Assembly (NCBI GenBank): GCA_021203115.1
Contig: JAJQBV010000011.1
Span: 1-9,516, forward strand
Reading direction: 5' to 3'
Origin: Clostridiales bacterium
GTDB taxonomy: Bacteria > Bacillota > Clostridia > Lachnospirales > Lachnospiraceae
Length of the DNA: 9,516 bases
In this document: one piece after another, positions 7,000-9,516 of the stretch
Layout: the number at the start of each line of letters is the position of its first letter
Position numbering within the stretch: the first letter of the stretch is position 1
Notes under the pieces: generated by a model
Databases searched by the model: none
What the model was told of the DNA's origin: nothing
What the model saw: only the letters and a program-made list of their open reading frames with translations
Translations under genes and position numbers: made by a program

Positions 7000-8010
7000 C
7001 TACAGCAATTGAATTCCCGCGTCCGCCAGCATTTTCTCCGTCTCCTCCGACCAGAGGGAACACTGAACCTCGCCGATATGAGCTTTTCTAAGGAAAAACA
7101 TGCAGATGCGGGACTGCCCGATCCCTCCGCCCATGGTGTAGGGAAGCCTGCCCTCAAGGATCGCTTTCTGAAACGGAAGGTTCGCTCGCTCCGGGCATCC
7201 TGCCTTTTCGAGCTGCTCCGCGAGGGCGGTCTCATCCACCCGTATGCCCATGGAGGAGAGCTCCAGTGCGATATCCAGAACCGGATAGTATACAATAATA
7301 TCCGCGTTGAACTTCCAGTCATCGTAGTCGGGAGCCCTGCCGTCGTGCTTCTTGCCGGATTGCAGAAGATCGCCGATCTGTAGCAGGCATACTGCTCCTT
7401 TTTCTTTCGTAATATAATACTCCCGTTCTTTCGGTGTGCTGTCCGGGAACAGATCCTCCAGCTCCTGCGTGGTGATGAAGAAAATCTCTTTCGGCAGAAT
7501 CTCGTGGATGTAATCATACTGGATTGTCATGTATTTTTCTGTCTTGCGAAGAACCTGATACACGGTGCGCGCCGTGTCCTTCAGCGTGTCCGTCACGCGC
7601 TCCTCTTTCGTGATCACTTTCTCCCAGTCCCACTGGTCGACAAAGACGGAGTGAATGTTGTCTGTGACCTCATCCCTGCGGATCGCGTTCATATCCGTGT
7701 AGATTCCTGTGCCGGGTTCAAATCCGTATCTTCCCAGCGCATAGCGCTTCCATTTGGCAAGAGAGTGGACGACCTCGGCTGTTCGCTCTTCCTGCCTCGC
7801 GATGTCGAACGCTACCGGGCGCTCCATGCCGTTTAAGTTGTCATTCAGTCCCGAGGCCGGGTCCACGAACAACGGCGCGGATACTCGCGTGAGATTCAGA
7901 CGCTGGGCCAGAAGGTTCTGGAAAAAATCCTTGACCGTCTTGATGGCGATCTGTGTGTCATGCAGGTTCAGATCTGAAGTGTAATGATCGGGGATGATAA
8001 GCTGGCTCAT
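7000..8010 (-). CDS. asnA: Aspartate-ammonia ligase (asparagine synthetase A)
   Basis: A 336-residue cytosolic enzyme making asparagine from aspartate, ammonia and ATP (AMP and PPi released). It is related to the catalytic core of class II aspartyl/asparaginyl-tRNA synthetases. Length matches E. coli AsnA (330). Family blocks are visible in order: APLFVDPASGLNDNLNG (about 45-61), AKWKRYAL, GIYTDMNAIRRDE (102-114), SVFVDQWDWEKV (121-132), DDWKFNADIIVYYPVLDIA, and the C-terminal GGGIGQSR (294-301), the counterpart of class II motif 3. The ATG at 8010 has AGGAG 6 bases ahead. The gene is divergent from a T-box-controlled AspRS gene, 483 bp apart start to start, which puts two asparagine routes side by side. 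Its own leader is short (about 40 bases) with no T-box, so it is controlled differently from its neighbour. No strong terminator follows; only weak AT-rich stems lie at about 6960-6995. Confidence 0.97.
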   Translation of the reverse strand: MSQLIIPDHYTSDLNLHDTQIAIKTVKDFFQNLLAQRLNLTRVSAPLFVDPASGLNDNLNGMERPVAFDIARQEERTAEVVHSLAKWKRYALGRYGFEPGTGIYTDMNAIRRDEVTDNIHSVFVDQWDWEKVITKEERVTDTLKDTARTVYQVLRKTEKYMTIQYDYIHEILPKEIFFITTQELEDLFPDSTPKEREYYITKEKGAVCLLQIGDLLQSGKKHDGRAPDYDDWKFNADIIVYYPVLDIALELSSMGIRVDETALAEQLEKAGCPERANLPFQKAILEGRLPYTMGGGIGQSRICMFFLRKAHIGEVQCSLWSEETEKMLADAGIQLL

Positions 8011-8051
8011 GGTGTGCTCCTTTGCGGTTTTGTTTGCATTTCGGTAAAAGG

Positions 8052-8057
8052 ATTATA
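8052..8057 (-). promoter_or_regulatory. Extended -10 promoter of asnA
   Basis: On the minus strand TGCTATAAT is an extended -10 box: a TG one base before TATAAT. It lies about 41 bp upstream of the asnA ATG. The expected -35 position (around 8075-8080) reads TCCCCA, which is poor, as is common when an extended -10 is present. Confidence 0.5.
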
Positions 8058-8131
8058 GCACAGAATGATGCGGGTGGGGAAGAAATGTTTGAGGAATGGC
8101 AGATACAGGGGAATTAATTGAGGGTTTCTCC

Positions 8132-8160
8132 TTGCAAAACAATTTGTGATGTGCTATGAT
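8132..8160 (+). promoter_or_regulatory. Promoter of the T-box/AspRS transcript
   Basis: TTGCAA (8132-8137), a 17-bp spacer and TATGAT (8155-8160), preceded by TGC to give an extended -10. Transcription should begin near 8167, placing the whole T-box leader in the transcript. Confidence 0.65.
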
Positions 8161-8166
8161 ACGAAA

Positions 8167-8447
8167 ACATGAGGGAAATGCGAAGAAGGAGACTCTTGTC
8201 TTCAGAGGCCGACAGGAATACAGCGTCACCGACTGAGAGCGCTGTTTGGCGGAGGAGATAAAGGGAACACTCCGGAGCAGCCGGGTTGAATGCGAGGATG
8301 TCGTTTTACAAAGCGGATGACATCTTCAGTAGGTTCGGACGGATCGCGCACGTTACGCGTATGAGTGGGGAGCAGAGAGGTTCCCAATGCGGGTGGTACC
8401 GCGGAATAGGTTTATTTCGCCCTGAGATGTCGTATGACATTTCAGGG
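8167..8447 (+). promoter_or_regulatory. T-box leader, Asn-type specifier (AAC)
   Basis: A T-box riboswitch that reads tRNA charging and controls transcription of the downstream synthetase. The diagnostic T-box sequence GGGTGGTACCGCGG is at 8391-8404. Stem I runs from about 8180. GGAG (8188-8191) pairs with CTCC (8270-8273) below the specifier loop, and the typical GGAGCAGCCGGGTTGAA follows at 8274-8290. Counting back from GGAG by the usual spacing, the specifier is AAC (8266-8268) followed by a purine, an Asn codon. A GAA (Glu) codon overlaps it at 8265-8267. A linker hairpin, GAGGATGTC (8294-8302) with GACATCTTC (8319-8327), follows. The antiterminator 3' strand (about 8418-8424) overlaps the terminator 5' arm, giving the expected either/or switch. 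Uncharged tRNA would favour read-through. Confidence 0.9.
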
Positions 8448-8456
8448 TGTTTTTAT
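8420..8456 (+). terminator. T-box regulatory terminator
   Basis: CCCTGAGATGTC (8420-8431) pairs with GACATTTCAGGG (8436-8447) around a GTAT loop, 12 bp with one G-U pair. It is followed by TGTTTTTATTT. It is the off-state of the T-box leader and lies 38 bp before the synthetase start codon. Confidence 0.9.
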
Positions 8457-8493
8457 TTCGCCCCGCAGAATAAAAGAAAAGGAGTACGTTGCA

Positions 8494-9471
8494 ATGAAAG
8501 TAATCACAGGAGTTACACCGAAGGAGACGCTGGAGATCAGCGAGCTTTGCGGGCGGGAGCCGGATGTCAGCCTGATCCGGGTCAACGGAGCGGTGCATGC
8601 GATCCGCGACATGGGCGAGGTGGCGTTTATTATCCTCCGGAAGAGGGAGGAGCTGCTGCAGTGCGTCTACGAGGAAAATGTCTCCGAATTTGACCTGAAG
8701 GACATCCGCGAGGGCGCGACGGTCGAGTTTGCGGGGCGCGTGAACCGGGAGGAGCGTGCGCCGCACGGCGTTGAAATCCGTATCCGGACGGCGCGGATTC
8801 TGTCTGAACCGGCGGAGCCCATGCCGCTGCAGATTTCCAGAAGAAAGCTGAACACATCGCTGGAGGCAAAGCTGAACAACCGGGCGGTTTCGCTGCGCAA
8901 CATTCAGGAGCGCGCGAAGTTCCGCATTCAGGAGGGAATCACCCGCGGGTTCCGCGATTTCCTCTACAGTCAGGGCTTCACGGAGATTCACACGCCGAAG
9001 CTGGGAGCCAAAAGCGCCGAGGGCGGAGCGAACCTGTTCCGATTGGAATATTTTCACCGTCCGGCGATCCTGCAGCAGAGCCCGCAGTTTTATAAGCAGA
9101 TGATGGTGGGGGTGTTTGACCGTGTGTTTGAGACCGGACCGGTATTCCGCGCGGAGAAACATAACACGAAGCGCCATTTAAATGAATATACTTCGCTGGA
9201 TTTTGAGATGGGCTATATCGACGGCTTTGAGGAGATCATGGGCATGGTGACGGGATTTCTCCAGTACACGATGGACCTGCTGAATCGGGAATATGCGGCG
9301 GAGCTGGAGATTCTCGGCATTCAGACGCCGCAGACGGATGAGATCCCGCAGGTTCGGTTCGACGAGGCCAAGCAGATGGTCGCGGAAAAGTACAACCGTC
9401 AGTTCCGCAACCCCTTTGATCTGGAACCGGAGGAGGAGCAGCTGATTGGAAGGCTTTTTCAGGAGGAGTAA
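8494..9471 (+). CDS. aspS: Archaeal-type aspartyl-tRNA synthetase, interrupted by in-frame TAA
   Basis: A class IIb synthetase that attaches Asp to tRNA. It is of the short archaeal/eukaryal type without the bacterial GAD insert. An N-terminal OB-fold anticodon domain (about 28-105; VHAIRDMGEVAFIILRK) precedes the catalytic core, with motif 1 around 147-172 (ITRGFRDFLYSQGFTEIHTP) and motif 2 at about 213-239 (ETGPVFRAEKHNTKRHLNEY). Motif 3 should lie beyond the window. In the anticodon loops, His35 (VHAIRD) and Pro90 (RAPHG) match the His/Pro pair described for non-discriminating AspRS2, which also makes Asp-tRNA(Asn) for GatCAB. The Asn T-box agrees. The start is ATG at 8494, 9 bases after AAAGGAG. 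After 325 codons a TAA (9469-9471) replaces what is usually a Tyr codon, but the same frame continues as AspRS to the window end. The family is about 430-460 residues, so the protein is truncated unless the stop is an error or is read through. Confidence 0.9.
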   Translation: MKVITGVTPKETLEISELCGREPDVSLIRVNGAVHAIRDMGEVAFIILRKREELLQCVYEENVSEFDLKDIREGATVEFAGRVNREERAPHGVEIRIRTARILSEPAEPMPLQISRRKLNTSLEAKLNNRAVSLRNIQERAKFRIQEGITRGFRDFLYSQGFTEIHTPKLGAKSAEGGANLFRLEYFHRPAILQQSPQFYKQMMVGVFDRVFETGPVFRAEKHNTKRHLNEYTSLDFEMGYIDGFEEIMGMVTGFLQYTMDLLNREYAAELEILGIQTPQTDEIPQVRFDEAKQMVAEKYNRQFRNPFDLEPEEEQLIGRLFQEE

Positions 9472-9516
9472 GTTCCGGATTTTGTATTCGTCACACACTA
9501 TCCCTCTAAAAAGAGA
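9472..9516 (+). other. aspS: Continuation of the AspRS frame beyond the stop
   Basis: The 15 codons after the TAA, in the same frame, read VPDFVFVTHYPSKKR. FVFVTHYPSKKR is a conserved block of archaeal-type AspRS that normally leads to PFYAM. The gene is therefore still recognisable past the stop and runs off the window edge. No start codon suitable for re-initiation is in this frame. Confidence 0.8.

Noticed and set aside
8353..9177. 274-codon minus-strand frame over the T-box and AspRS
   Set aside because: It is an antisense shadow of GC-rich AspRS coding sequence and would read through the T-box terminator.
9460..9490. Programmed +1 frameshift at the AspRS stop, since AGGAGGAG precedes TAA as in prfB-like sites
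   Set aside because: The conserved sequence FVFVTHYPSKKR lies in the original frame, not the +1 frame (which reads KFRILYSSHT), so a frameshift would not restore the protein.

Overview
The window looks like a chromosomal segment of a gut-type Firmicute, most likely Clostridia/Lachnospiraceae. The reasons are strong AGGAG ribosome-binding sites, sigma-A promoters with TATAAT boxes, a class III (Firmicute-type) fructose-1,6-bisphosphatase, a T-box leader, and remnants of Rpn-type nuclease and ion-channel genes of the kind common in that family. I infer this from protein style; no rRNA or other marker is present.

Bases 1-2600 are AT-rich and littered with gene debris. At about 308-530 the 5' end of an ion-channel-like gene runs directly into the 3' end of a DUF4177-like gene. 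A bidirectional terminator (577-612) follows. Next is an intact minus-strand gene for a protein with an L7/L12-C-terminal-like segment, a bacterial PH-like domain and a SHOCT tail (636-1334), with a clear promoter and an operator-like palindrome. Bases 1395-1870 hold hairpin-forming sequence, a doubtful ORF and a possible recombinase tail. They are followed by the C-terminal half of an Rpn-family nuclease whose catalytic half is missing (1869-2285).

A Fic-domain AMP-transferase-type gene with its own promoter lies at 2619-3614 (+). It converges on fbp (3688-5652, -), a class III fructose-1,6-bisphosphatase. Upstream of fbp on the same strand is an MFS transporter with a TTG start (5712-6875, -), 59 bp away, so the two may be co-transcribed. 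Upstream of that, also on the minus strand, is asnA (7000-8010), ammonia-dependent asparagine synthetase.

The 8011-8493 intergenic region is a divergent control region. A minus-strand extended -10 promoter serves asnA. A plus-strand promoter drives a complete T-box leader with specifier AAC (Asn) and a strong terminator. The leader controls an archaeal/eukaryal-type aspartyl-tRNA synthetase (8494 to the window end) that carries the His and Pro expected of the non-discriminating form. This pairs the two bacterial routes to asparagine: free Asn made by AsnA, and Asp-tRNA(Asn) made for transamidation by GatCAB. The synthetase frame is interrupted by a TAA at 9469-9471, yet the following 15 codons to the window end still read as conserved AspRS sequence.

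The most notable points are this in-frame stop, the T-box's UGGU (rather than the UGGC expected for tRNA-Asn) with overlapping GAA/AAC codons, and the chimeric gene junction near base 400. I see no convincing wholly new system.
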